Source: CAWJEL01 sp964647255
GTDB lineage: Bacteria > Chloroflexota > Anaerolineae > CG2-30-64-16
Assembly: GCA_964647255.1 (NCBI GenBank)
Contig: CAZYGI010000015.1
Span: 1-64,000, forward strand
DNA: 64,000 nt
Direction of reading: 5' to 3'
Part shown: in pieces, positions 28,601 to 34,413 of the stretch
How positions within the stretch are numbered: position 1 is the first letter of the stretch
Layout of the letters: the number at the start of each line of letters is the position of its first letter
Program-made: the position numbers and the translations under genes
The notes under the pieces: model-generated
What the model saw: only the letters and a program-made list of their open reading frames with translations
What the model was told of the DNA's origin: nothing
The model's database searches: none

Positions 28601-28813
28601 GTCGGCTTGGGCCACGCGTGCGAAGTAGCTATCGCGCGCTTCATCGGGGAGCCGAGCCCATCCGATCGGACGGGCCGCTGTGCCGGCCGCGTGGGCCGGG
28701 GCGCCTGCATCGCGCAGCACCTCGGCCGAGGCGGCCAGGGGGGTCAGCATCTGGATCACCAGCAGCAGGGTGATCCAGAACGTGAGAGTCGGCCGGAATC
28801 GTTTTTGGCGCAT
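22673..28813 (-). CDS. Large secreted multidomain surface protein (beta-propeller, Thr/Pro linkers, FN3-like and jelly-roll modules)
   Basis: The 2046-aa product starts with a signal peptide (MRQKRFRPTLTFWITLLLVI, cleavage near residue 32). Residues about 135-430 are a YncE/YVTN-type beta-propeller with repeated 'VYVANFDGNSVDVIDG'-like units. A Thr/Pro linker (433-472), a carboxypeptidase-regulatory-like domain (475-567) and a second linker follow. About 590-1300 is a beta-rich region with recurring short units ('LPEIKVGGFALALHASF', 'LRVQTASLKMPSALGG') that I cannot assign. Fibronectin-III-like segments with 'SPGESYQLWLDAVDAGE' precede a final Cys-to-Cys module ending DDVSIQVCR, homologous to the two in the M28 peptidase. 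AAGGAGG 5 nt upstream fixes the ATG at 28813. Adhesion or surface scaffolding is plausible but unproven. Confidence 0.8.
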   Translation of the reverse strand: MRQKRFRPTLTFWITLLLVIQMLTPLAASAEVLRDAGAPAHAAGTAARPIGWARLPDEARDSYFARVAQADPQRFQAAALQALNVYINTASADDQAADGFERVLEQILATGSAPAADPADPPPQAAVPAAPASSCPPAPQITLTGISGPKGIAADPAGGRVFVAGYTGNSLAVINTAARRVERTISGIPSANQVAYNPALNRIYVTNRDRNTLTVLNGTTYAILATIPVGALPFGVAVNPTTNWVYVANFDGNSVDVIDGASNLPIQRVMLPNKPTFLAVDKRRDLTYALTSWSGDLYAIDASLTARLLLHVPDSGLVGVAYDPASDRLYISSYANVVYVYNAATGAPIAQAAMPGEPHALAVNPNGRAVFVAARGSEVYRIDGSDGSYSGAGAARDGEGDGIAVDAGTNLVVVSNYNDNSVTVLLDGCAPAPPTPTPTPTATVTRTPTRTSTPTRTPTPTASRTPTATPTSAFGLIVRGHVRRANSTGPGLAGVALNVYLAAYADPVRTVLTAADGSYNTGFITIPGRETITVRPALAGYTFDPPQEFWMHEPGLETAERDFVALSGPTATFTPTPTATGSPTPTWTPGTPGGQQTRWAGRIKVTAPFWEDLTGGGWKAWGSVVLNDHTFLLDTNDWVVFDGSRLTGEGHAQLRGNTSVTDLFQGSFNVDIGTGKATLGQAAKSLVREIAGFKLPDAGLLNSVDVINGKVTGLGQMKFLHLNTAVEGPLTFELRLVDGDLNINATWNFPSFNIGLGKVLRIDSANGASFTTERGGCLVAHTSLRVEIPQNDASAAADVWFCPSSGIRTEFDWLSLNIAGVKLGLGSLSLEDEVLRAAGASLILPKALGSISIAIGPVVISKDGLDIQNIQMSSKKENLKLGKDGFDVEIKRIKIERAGNAYTLLLLDATITVKVKGINAYAQGTIALDALGKVKGNIPKLDFSVAGLEVHATNMVIDDRILRVQTASLKMPSALGGASVIVYGLDVSPEGVKIAGGTFDLPEIKVGGFALALHASFAESNGVYVIKANGSFKMPNLGAAVGCAGIYIDATIMMTPLNEMVIEIAPAAQPPVVQRAALADGPYNPGRLDRPDTDYRFEVEGGLSLTKCRIPIPNTGLDVTGISGRVKLFAGLTEVRVGLDVASQLKIGDKTVVSASGYARVVAQPFLFDIGATVSLFGKAMSQTQFVVTGNSLSFKLYVEFYVVRGQVAINAWSNAAGFHLTGQGSLTVSVPKGVFINKPPWLVVPPWNIDVGSVDVAVGEFTNGLWGFRGRMCFLKACFGFFVDKDGNFTSRNVDSYQLMPPQQFARAHARWLAAQAKGVRAERFEADGITMLPDGTKLVTATVAAATDLMFVLSKQLETQPALSLIGPAPDHTVITPTVTLSDTVGYSLTNVGGEYPFQEIYTVSNAKPGIWTAVLSNTPADGYALGILGAVVGPGLTGVTAAAAGPEAATLGWQLTATAPVTVSLFANPGPITTTVVMTDTGTPHIMTLPDFTGYLLHTDTAPATDGSPQTFAADLAGLPGGAYHFWAMADDGVNPPARVYASDAVTVTHTWADTWQANLHAIPGFRELKVAWDAHPNPDVDRYTLYVHAVPLTETLALDVGRNTGYTLTNLSPGESYQLWLDAVDAGETVTRTARSEVITATTTTADFDLMRDSPPTITIAGAVVTESLRVTTALPEFPEMVSLAAGELPPGFALSFVPQVITPTIAGAPVSVVISTSKTLAEGNYHLPIVAVGAGVTRTLDMPAMILAPNFTLEVRPTPALLRLDSATTVNVYASALNGMTETIHLSLDAAPPGLIYRFEPADISPHGRSTLHLTSNALLMPAAYTVHVRGTSVWGDRTAALPLLITSIRVLYLPIIYRPAAPQCSEAVTNGGFETTSAWAFPITGSTAGYSAADAHTGVRSARFGLLPGASAAALAPGHPERNLLGEVAPLGGTYSSGYQTITIPGNASSATLRFWQKLGTYAPYDDFQRVVLLEPGSYKLIKELKRWLEGGHLWREATFDLSAYRGRSLVLYFEVYNNSAGPEGRTWMYVDDVSIQVCR

Positions 28814-28903
28814 CGCAGCCTCCTTGTCGCCGTCCAAAACCGGGGGTGTGACAATGAAGACGTTGCTGCGGCCAAAAAGGGACGGCCCGCCGATCGCTGC
28901 CGG

Positions 28904-29476
28904 CTAACGTTTGAGCCGGGCCAGGAATTCCTTTCTGAATTTTGCCACCTTCGGCGCGATGACGACCTGACAATACCCCGCGCCGGGATTGCGCGCGAAG
29001 TATTCCTGGTGATACGCCTCCGCCGGATAGAACTCCGTGAACGGCGCCACCTCGGTGACGATGGGCCGGTCCCAGAGCTTCGCCGCGTTCAGCTCGGCGA
29101 TCACCTGCCGGGCAATGCTCTGCTGCTCCGGCGTGTGGTAGAAGATCGCCGAGCGGTACTGCGGGCCGAAATCTGCGCCCTGGCGATTGCGCGTGGTTGG
29201 GTCATGCACTGCAAAGAAGACTTGCAGCACTTCGCGGAAGGTGATGCTGGCCGGGTCAAAGGTCACCTGGACGACCTCGGCGTGACCGGTGTTCGCCGTG
29301 CAGACCTGTTCATAGGTCGGGTTCGGCACATGGCCGCCGGCGTAGCCCGACACCACATCGGTGACGCCGCGCAGTTGATCATAGACCGCTTCCAGACACC
29401 AGAAACATCCGCCGCCCAGCGTAGCAACTTCCTGGGGCGCAGGTTGTGTAGGATGATCGTTCATTCCCTCTCTCAT
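28904..29476 (-). CDS. msrA: Peptide methionine sulfoxide reductase A
   Basis: The 190-aa enzyme reduces methionine-S-sulfoxide in proteins using thioredoxin. The catalytic GCFWCLE motif is near the N-terminus (Cys at about residue 24), followed by 'GVTDVVSGYAGGHVPNPTYEQVC', 'GHAEVVQVTFDP' and 'RSAIFYHTPEQ', all family-typical. Two ATGs are possible (29476 and 29464); neither has a well-spaced RBS. I kept the longer form, which begins 5 bp after the caspase-like gene stop and suggests operon coupling. The large surface protein gene follows 90 bp downstream on the same strand. Confidence 0.95.
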   Translation of the reverse strand: MREGMNDHPTQPAPQEVATLGGGCFWCLEAVYDQLRGVTDVVSGYAGGHVPNPTYEQVCTANTGHAEVVQVTFDPASITFREVLQVFFAVHDPTTRNRQGADFGPQYRSAIFYHTPEQQSIARQVIAELNAAKLWDRPIVTEVAPFTEFYPAEAYHQEYFARNPGAGYCQVVIAPKVAKFRKEFLARLKR

Positions 29477-29481
29477 TCGTG

Positions 29482-30279
29482 CTACGAGAAGATCAATCGC
29501 CGCTTGTTGGCCGCCTTGCCCTCCAACTGCGGATGTTGGTCGTAACCCTCCTTGGCGAGCTGTTGCAGCAGACGCTTGTGCAGCGTAGCGTAGGTGATGC
29601 GGTAGTTCGCCTCCCGAATCACCTGGAGCGCGTAGTAGCTCATCGCGCCGTGGAACGTCCCGCCGATGTTGGCATCGTACGAGTATTCCTTATCGGTGCA
29701 GCCGCTCAGCAAGATCTCCTTCATCTTCGATTGCGGATACTTTTCCGCGCTTCTGGGATGGGCGACGGTGAATTGGGCGGGCTTCAGGAATGGCCGGCCG
29801 AGGAGCTCCGGGTCCAGCCAGCGCGGCCGGCGGTCCGGATCCTGGTTCACCACGCGCGTCACCGTGCCGGAGAAGCATGAGTCGGAAATCACGGTGACGC
29901 GCACCCCGTCCGGGATCGTCGCAAAGATCGTCCGCAGCTCGTCGTCCACGATCAGGTGGTTGGGGATGTCGTACGGGCACATCGCCTCGTCATACTTCGG
30001 TTCATCGCCGCTGGTGTCGGGGACGTAGGTGCCGTGCGAGGAGTTGGTGAACACCAGGATGTCGCCGGACTGCGCGCCCGCCAGCAGCGCCTTCAGGTTG
30101 GTGAGCACGTTCGCCTTGGTCGCTTGTGCGTTCAACAGGAGCTTGACATCGGCGGCGGGGAAGCCGAAGTGCGTGGTCAGCGCCTCCGCCCACCCCTGCG
30201 CGTCATTGACACAGCCCTGCAAGTCGTTGGCTGTGCCCGGGTAATCGTTGATGCCAACACAGAGAGCCTTCTTAGCCAT
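29482..30279 (-). CDS. Caspase-like (C14/metacaspase-type) cysteine protease
   Basis: The 265-aa protein is essentially a lone caspase-fold domain. The first strand 'KKALCVGINDYPGTANDLQGCVNDA' and the catalytic dyad H82 ('TNSSHGTY') and C135 ('ISDSCFSGT') are present. Metacaspases cut after Arg/Lys and may act in stress or cell-death responses. There is no signal peptide, transmembrane segment or fused sensor. AGGAGGAAACT precedes the ATG. The gene lies 50 bp downstream of a patatin-like lipase gene and 5 bp upstream of msrA, all on the minus strand. A defence role is possible but not shown by this context. Confidence 0.88.
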   Translation of the reverse strand: MAKKALCVGINDYPGTANDLQGCVNDAQGWAEALTTHFGFPAADVKLLLNAQATKANVLTNLKALLAGAQSGDILVFTNSSHGTYVPDTSGDEPKYDEAMCPYDIPNHLIVDDELRTIFATIPDGVRVTVISDSCFSGTVTRVVNQDPDRRPRWLDPELLGRPFLKPAQFTVAHPRSAEKYPQSKMKEILLSGCTDKEYSYDANIGGTFHGAMSYYALQVIREANYRITYATLHKRLLQQLAKEGYDQHPQLEGKAANKRRLIFS

Positions 30280-30329
30280 AGTTTCCTCCTGAAAATTAGA
30301 AACGGCTTGGCAAATTTCCTTTTTTCGGA

Positions 30330-31568
30330 TCAGCGCTGCAGGATCGTGCCTGCCGCGGCATCGGCTGCCGACCGGATCACGGCGTACACCGCAGGATCGG
30401 CAATGGCGCGTTCGAGCACGGTCTGGTTCTGTAGAAACTGCTGCATCGCAGTGCGGCCGGCGTCCACCAGCGCGTCGCGCTCGGCCGGGGTCATGTTGAA
30501 CTGCGTGGTGCCGTAGCCGCCGGCGGGCAGCCGCACCACGTACGGCGCAAAGACCGCGATCGCCATGTTGTCGTGCGCGCCGGTGACGGTGTTGACGAGC
30601 CGGTGCAGCCGCTGGACGGTCGCCAGCCCGCCGAAATCGAACCCCACCGCGGCGGTTGTGGGTTTGGCCGGCCGATTCGGCACCTGCAGCGCCTCGTCAA
30701 TCAACAGCCCGAGGACGTCGCGGGTCTTAGCGCGGCCGACGATCGCGTCCACATCCGGCCGGTCGGCCAGGAAGAGCGCGATCGGGAAGTTGGAAAGCAG
30801 GCCGCCATCCACAATCGTGTGCCCGGCGACGTCGTTGGGTTCCAGCCGCTCGGTGTCAGGGTTCCAGGTGTGATATTGGCCCCACGCCGGCTGCCAGATG
30901 ACTTCCTGCCATAGCAGCGGCACGCTCATGGACATGCGCGCCGCCCACACCACCGGGCAGTCCGGGGCGGTGCGATGGTTGAGCAGCAGCATGCGAGACC
31001 ATGTCGTGTCGGCCGCCACGAGGGTCAGCTCCACCTGGGTCGCCTGGAAAAACTCCGCCAGCGTCAGATCACCGAACTGCCGCGGCTGGCCGTCCCGCGC
31101 CCCCTCGTTCAGCTTGCGCCGCAGCCAGGCAACGAACGGATCGGCTGAGAACCATCCGCCGCGCTCGATAAATGAGAACAGGTGGCGGCCGTACGGATTC
31201 TTTGCCAACTGTCCGGCGATCCAATCGTCAATCTGGGTCTCGGCGAAATCGGGGATCAGGGGCAGGTCGAGTTCGGCGAGGAACTGGCGCAGCGCGCTGT
31301 GCTGGATGGCTTGAGGATCGAACGGTTCCGGTTCGGCAAGGAATGCGGCAAAGACCGACTTGCCCTGCGCGTCCTGCTCGGCAAGCATGGTCAGCATCTC
31401 GTCGGGCATGTAGCCGCCCGCGAGGGCCACCGCCGTGATCGCGCCCGCTGAGGTGCCCAGCAGGCGGCCGGGCGCGCGTTTGCCGTCCCGGAACAGCTCT
31501 TGAAGGGCGCCGACGAAGACAAACCCCTTGGCGCCTCCACCTTCAAACACCAGGTCTACGGTCGTCAT
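30330..31568 (-). CDS. Patatin-like phospholipase
   Basis: The 412-aa protein has the patatin oxyanion loop GGGAKG (residues 10-15), nucleophile S40 in GTSAG and the catalytic Asp D254 in 'IVDGGLLSNFP'. Patatin enzymes are Ser-Asp dyad acyl hydrolases acting on membrane lipids. No signal peptide or membrane segment is seen, so it is probably cytoplasmic or membrane-associated. AAAGGAGAGGG stands before the ATG. A promoter is predicted at 31636-31663, making this the first gene of a patatin-caspase-msrA(-surface protein) unit. The HEAT-repeat gene is transcribed divergently from the same 280-bp region. Confidence 0.92.
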   Translation of the reverse strand: MTTVDLVFEGGGAKGFVFVGALQELFRDGKRAPGRLLGTSAGAITAVALAGGYMPDEMLTMLAEQDAQGKSVFAAFLAEPEPFDPQAIQHSALRQFLAELDLPLIPDFAETQIDDWIAGQLAKNPYGRHLFSFIERGGWFSADPFVAWLRRKLNEGARDGQPRQFGDLTLAEFFQATQVELTLVAADTTWSRMLLLNHRTAPDCPVVWAARMSMSVPLLWQEVIWQPAWGQYHTWNPDTERLEPNDVAGHTIVDGGLLSNFPIALFLADRPDVDAIVGRAKTRDVLGLLIDEALQVPNRPAKPTTAAVGFDFGGLATVQRLHRLVNTVTGAHDNMAIAVFAPYVVRLPAGGYGTTQFNMTPAERDALVDAGRTAMQQFLQNQTVLERAIADPAVYAVIRSAADAAAGTILQR

Positions 31569-31635
31569 GCCCTCTCCTTTGGCCGGCTATCCTGGCCGGC
31601 CGCGGTGTGCCGACTTGCTTGAGTGTTTTGTGGAC

Positions 31636-31663
31636 ATTGTATCGCTTCTGTTGCGAAATGCAA
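31636..31663 (-). promoter_or_regulatory. Probable promoter of the patatin-caspase-msrA unit
   Basis: On the minus strand TTGCAT (31663-31658) and TACAAT (31641-31636) are 16 bp apart. The flanking sequence (31630-31710) is markedly AT-rich for this genome. Transcription would start near 31629, about 60 nt upstream of the patatin ATG. A plus-strand promoter for the HEAT gene probably lies in the same stretch, but I cannot place it. Confidence 0.5.
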
Positions 31664-31848
31664 GCTATATACGATATTTGTGCGACATTAGTATTGTACG
31701 AATATTCGGTCTGACGCCTGTGATTGGGGTTCCCGTTCGTCGGAATTCTCGCGGCGAGTTCCAGAAACCCTTGCAGGAATGTGGCGACGGCGCGATAATG
31801 GCGCCGTAACCGCTTTCGGTGATGCGTGATCGGGCAAAGGAGACCGTT

Positions 31849-32346
31849 ATGACTCACCAAGCCGCTCTTGATTTGCTGATCGCAGACCTTCGCAGCAATG
31901 ACATGGTCGTCCGCCGGAATGCGCGGGCCAGTCTGGTTGGCCATGGCCGATCCGCCGTTGAAGCGCTGCTGCCACTGCTCAAGGACCGCAGCGCGCACGT
32001 GCGGTGGGAGGCGGTCAAGGCGTTGCGCGAGATGTCCGACGCCAGCGCGGCGCCGGCATTGGCGGATGCCCTGGAGGACGAGGACTTTGGCGTCGCCTGG
32101 CTCGCGGCGGAGGGGTTGATCCATCTGCGCCGGCGCGGGTTAGCCTCGCTGTTCCAAGCGCTGATCGCGCACGCCGATTCCCCGCGACTGCGCCAGGGCG
32201 CACATCATGTCCTGGCCGTGCTCGCCGATCGCGGCTACAGCCAGGAGACGTCGGCGGTGATGGCGGCGCTGGATCATGTCGAGCCGACGCTCACTGTTCC
32301 TGCCGCAGCGCGCCAGGCGTTGGAGGGCTTGACGAGACCGGCCTGA
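31849..32346 (+). CDS. HEAT-repeat protein
   Basis: The 165-aa alpha-helical protein consists of about four HEAT/PBS-lyase-type repeats, for example 'AVEALLPLLKDRSAHVRWEAVKALREM' and 'APALADALEDEDFGVAWLAAEGL'. Such repeats form curved protein-binding scaffolds. There is no catalytic motif, signal peptide or membrane segment. The ATG at 31849 follows AAAGGAGA at 7 nt; an earlier in-frame ATG at 31819 lacks an RBS. It is divergent from the patatin-like gene. The partner is unknown. Confidence 0.8.
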   Translation: MTHQAALDLLIADLRSNDMVVRRNARASLVGHGRSAVEALLPLLKDRSAHVRWEAVKALREMSDASAAPALADALEDEDFGVAWLAAEGLIHLRRRGLASLFQALIAHADSPRLRQGAHHVLAVLADRGYSQETSAVMAALDHVEPTLTVPAAARQALEGLTRPA

Positions 32347-32437
32347 GGCCCCGTCTCACGGGGGCGGCAGGTTGGCGTCAAAGGTGCGCCGCGGCGCCGG
32401 TTCCCGTAGATGGACCCTGACGGGGCGCGGAAGACCC

Positions 32438-34258
32438 TCAGGCCGGGTCCCGAGTCCCGACTGCTTCCAGCGCTTCCCAGCGCGCATACGCATCGGCCAG
32501 CTCGCGCTCGATGGCGGCCAGACGGGCGGTGGCCTGCGCCACCTGCTCGCCGCGCTGCTGATAGATCATCGGATTCGCCATCTCCCGGTAGAGCCGGCTT
32601 TGCTCGGCCTCCAGCGCCTCGATCCGGCCGGGCAGTGCGTCCAGTTCCTGGCGCTCCTTAAAGGTGAGGCGCCGCGGCCGTTCGGGGGCGCTGGGCCGAG
32701 GAGCGGTTTTGGGCGCGGGGCCGGTGGGGGCGTCGGCCCCGACGGCGGGGCGCTGGCGCACCCAGTCGTCGTATCCCCCCGCGTACTCGCCGACGTGACC
32801 GTCCTCCTCCAGCGCCAGCGTGCTCGCCACCACGTTGTTCAGCAGCTCGCGGTCGTGGCTTACCAGCAGCAGCGTCCCCTCGTACTCCTGAAGCAATTCC
32901 TCCAGGAGCTCCAGCGTCTCCAAATCCAGATCGTTGGTCGGTTCGTCCAACACCAGCACGTTCGCGGGCCGTGCAAAGAGGCGCGCGAACAACAGCCGGT
33001 TGCGCTCCCCGCCCGACAGGGTGCTGGCGTAGACCCGGGCGCGCTCCGGCGTGAACAGGAACTCCTGCAGGTAGCCGATGACGTGCCGCGGGCGGCCGTT
33101 GACAGTGATGAACTCCCGGCCGTCGGCCACGTTGTCCAACACGGTGCGATCTTCATCCAACTGGGCGCGCAACTGGTCGAAGTAGGCGATCGTCAGGTTG
33201 GCGCCGTGCCGCACCGTGCCCGCATGCGGCGGGAGCTCACCGATCAGCAGCCGCAGCAGCGTGGTCTTGCCCGAGCCGTTCGGCCCAACGATGCCGACCT
33301 TGTCCCCGCGCATGATGGTTGTGGTGAGATCGCGCACCACGGCTGCGTCGCCGTGACCGAAGCTGACGCCGGCCGCCCGCAGCACCAGCTTGCCCGAACG
33401 CTCGGCCTCTTGCGTTTGGATACGGAGCGCACCGGGTTGCTCGCGGCGGGCGCGGCGCTGCTCGCGCAGTCGTTCCAGCGCGCGCACCCGGCCCTCGTTG
33501 CGCGTCCGCCGTGCCTCGATCCCCTGCCGGATCCACGCCTCTTCCTGGGCCAGCTTCTTGTCGAACTCGACCTGTTGGCTCGCCTCCGCAGCCAGGACGG
33601 CGCCCTTGCGCGCCGTGAAGGTGTCGTAGTCACATGACCAGTCAATCAGGCGGCCGCGGTCAATCTCGATGATGCGGGTGGCGAGCTTGCGCAGGAACGC
33701 GCGGTCGTGGGTCACGAAGACCAGTGTGCCGTTGTAGCGCGCCAGGGCCGTTTCCAGCCAGGCGATAGCGTCGGTGTCGAGGTGGTTCGTGGGCTCGTCC
33801 AACAGCACGATGTCTGGGTCGCACACCAGGCCGCGCGCCAGCAGGACACGGCGCTTGAGCCCCGCAGAGAGCTGCGTGAAGTCGGCGGCCGGGTCGAGCT
33901 GCATGCGCGCCAGGATGGTGTCCAGTTGCAGGCGGCCGCGCCACACCTCATCGGCGTCGTCGCCGTCCGCGGTGCGCGCCGCGTCCAGCCCGCCCGCCAC
34001 CACCTCCGCGACCGTGCCGGCCAGATCCTGCGGCACCTCCTGGGTCAGGTAGGCCACGCGCAGCCCTTGTTGGCGGACGATGGCGCCCTCGTCGGGCGCG
34101 AGCTCGCCCGCGATGATCTTGAGCAGCGTGGACTTGCCCACGCCGTTGCGTCCGAGCAGCCCCAGCCGCTCCCCGCGCTCGATCTGTAAGCTGATTTCTT
34201 CCAGGACGAGCGTGCCGCCAAACCCGACGCTCACGTCCCGCAGGCTCAATAAGGCCAT
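32438..34258 (-). CDS. uup: ABC-F family ATPase, Uup-like
   Basis: The 606-aa soluble protein has two ABC ATPase domains: Walker A GRNGVGKST and GPNGSGKTT, Walker B 'IVLLDEPTNHLD' and 'VLVLDEPTNDLD', signature LSGGERN in the second domain and 'LSAGLKRR' in the first. It lacks transmembrane helices and ends in a charged coiled-coil (about 520-600), as in Uup. ABC-F proteins act on ribosomes or DNA-associated processes; Uup is linked to tolerance of replication intermediates and ribosome quality. The linker with 'RNEGRVRALERLREQRRARR' fits the family. The ATG follows AGGGGG at 5 nt. A TATAAT at 34281-34276 suggests a very short leader. Confidence 0.9.
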   Translation of the reverse strand: MALLSLRDVSVGFGGTLVLEEISLQIERGERLGLLGRNGVGKSTLLKIIAGELAPDEGAIVRQQGLRVAYLTQEVPQDLAGTVAEVVAGGLDAARTADGDDADEVWRGRLQLDTILARMQLDPAADFTQLSAGLKRRVLLARGLVCDPDIVLLDEPTNHLDTDAIAWLETALARYNGTLVFVTHDRAFLRKLATRIIEIDRGRLIDWSCDYDTFTARKGAVLAAEASQQVEFDKKLAQEEAWIRQGIEARRTRNEGRVRALERLREQRRARREQPGALRIQTQEAERSGKLVLRAAGVSFGHGDAAVVRDLTTTIMRGDKVGIVGPNGSGKTTLLRLLIGELPPHAGTVRHGANLTIAYFDQLRAQLDEDRTVLDNVADGREFITVNGRPRHVIGYLQEFLFTPERARVYASTLSGGERNRLLFARLFARPANVLVLDEPTNDLDLETLELLEELLQEYEGTLLLVSHDRELLNNVVASTLALEEDGHVGEYAGGYDDWVRQRPAVGADAPTGPAPKTAPRPSAPERPRRLTFKERQELDALPGRIEALEAEQSRLYREMANPMIYQQRGEQVAQATARLAAIERELADAYARWEALEAVGTRDPA

Positions 34259-34292
34259 GATGCCCCCTCGCGGAGATTATACCTCAACTTCG

Positions 34293-34318
34293 CCCAGGCT
34301 GTGTTTGCAGAGCCTGGG
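34293..34318. repeat. Perfect inverted repeat between divergent uup and ABC exporter genes
   Basis: CCCAGGCT (34293-34300) and AGCCTGGG (34311-34318) form a perfect 8-bp dyad with a 10-bp spacer. It lies in the 155-bp intergenic region, next to where the uup -35 element should be. No T-tract follows, so it could be an operator rather than a terminator. No regulator gene is adjacent. Confidence 0.45.
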
Positions 34319-34399
34319 TGTGGGATGAGGGTTGTACACATGACCGCCCTTACGCATCCGGGCCGCATTGTCTTTTCGTCAGGTCAAACCAGGATAGGT

Positions 34400-34405
34400 T
34401 ATAAT
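34400..34405 (+). promoter_or_regulatory. -10 element giving a near-leaderless ABC exporter mRNA
   Basis: A perfect TATAAT lies only 8 bp before the ATG of the exporter gene at 34414. The -35 region is weak (TCGTCA at 34376-34381, 18-bp spacing). If used, the transcript would start at or within two bases of the ATG, and no Shine-Dalgarno sequence is visible, consistent with leaderless translation. Confidence 0.55.
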
Positions 34406-34413
34406 CGCGGGCT

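Noticed and set aside
26471..29545. 1024-codon plus-strand open frame
   Set aside because: It is antisense to the surface protein and msrA; composition is Arg/Ala/Val-biased without recognisable domains.
29482..30279. Caspase gene as proof of an antiphage system
   Set aside because: No sensor, cyclase or NLR-type gene is adjacent; only the lipase and msrA context is seen, so defence remains a hypothesis.
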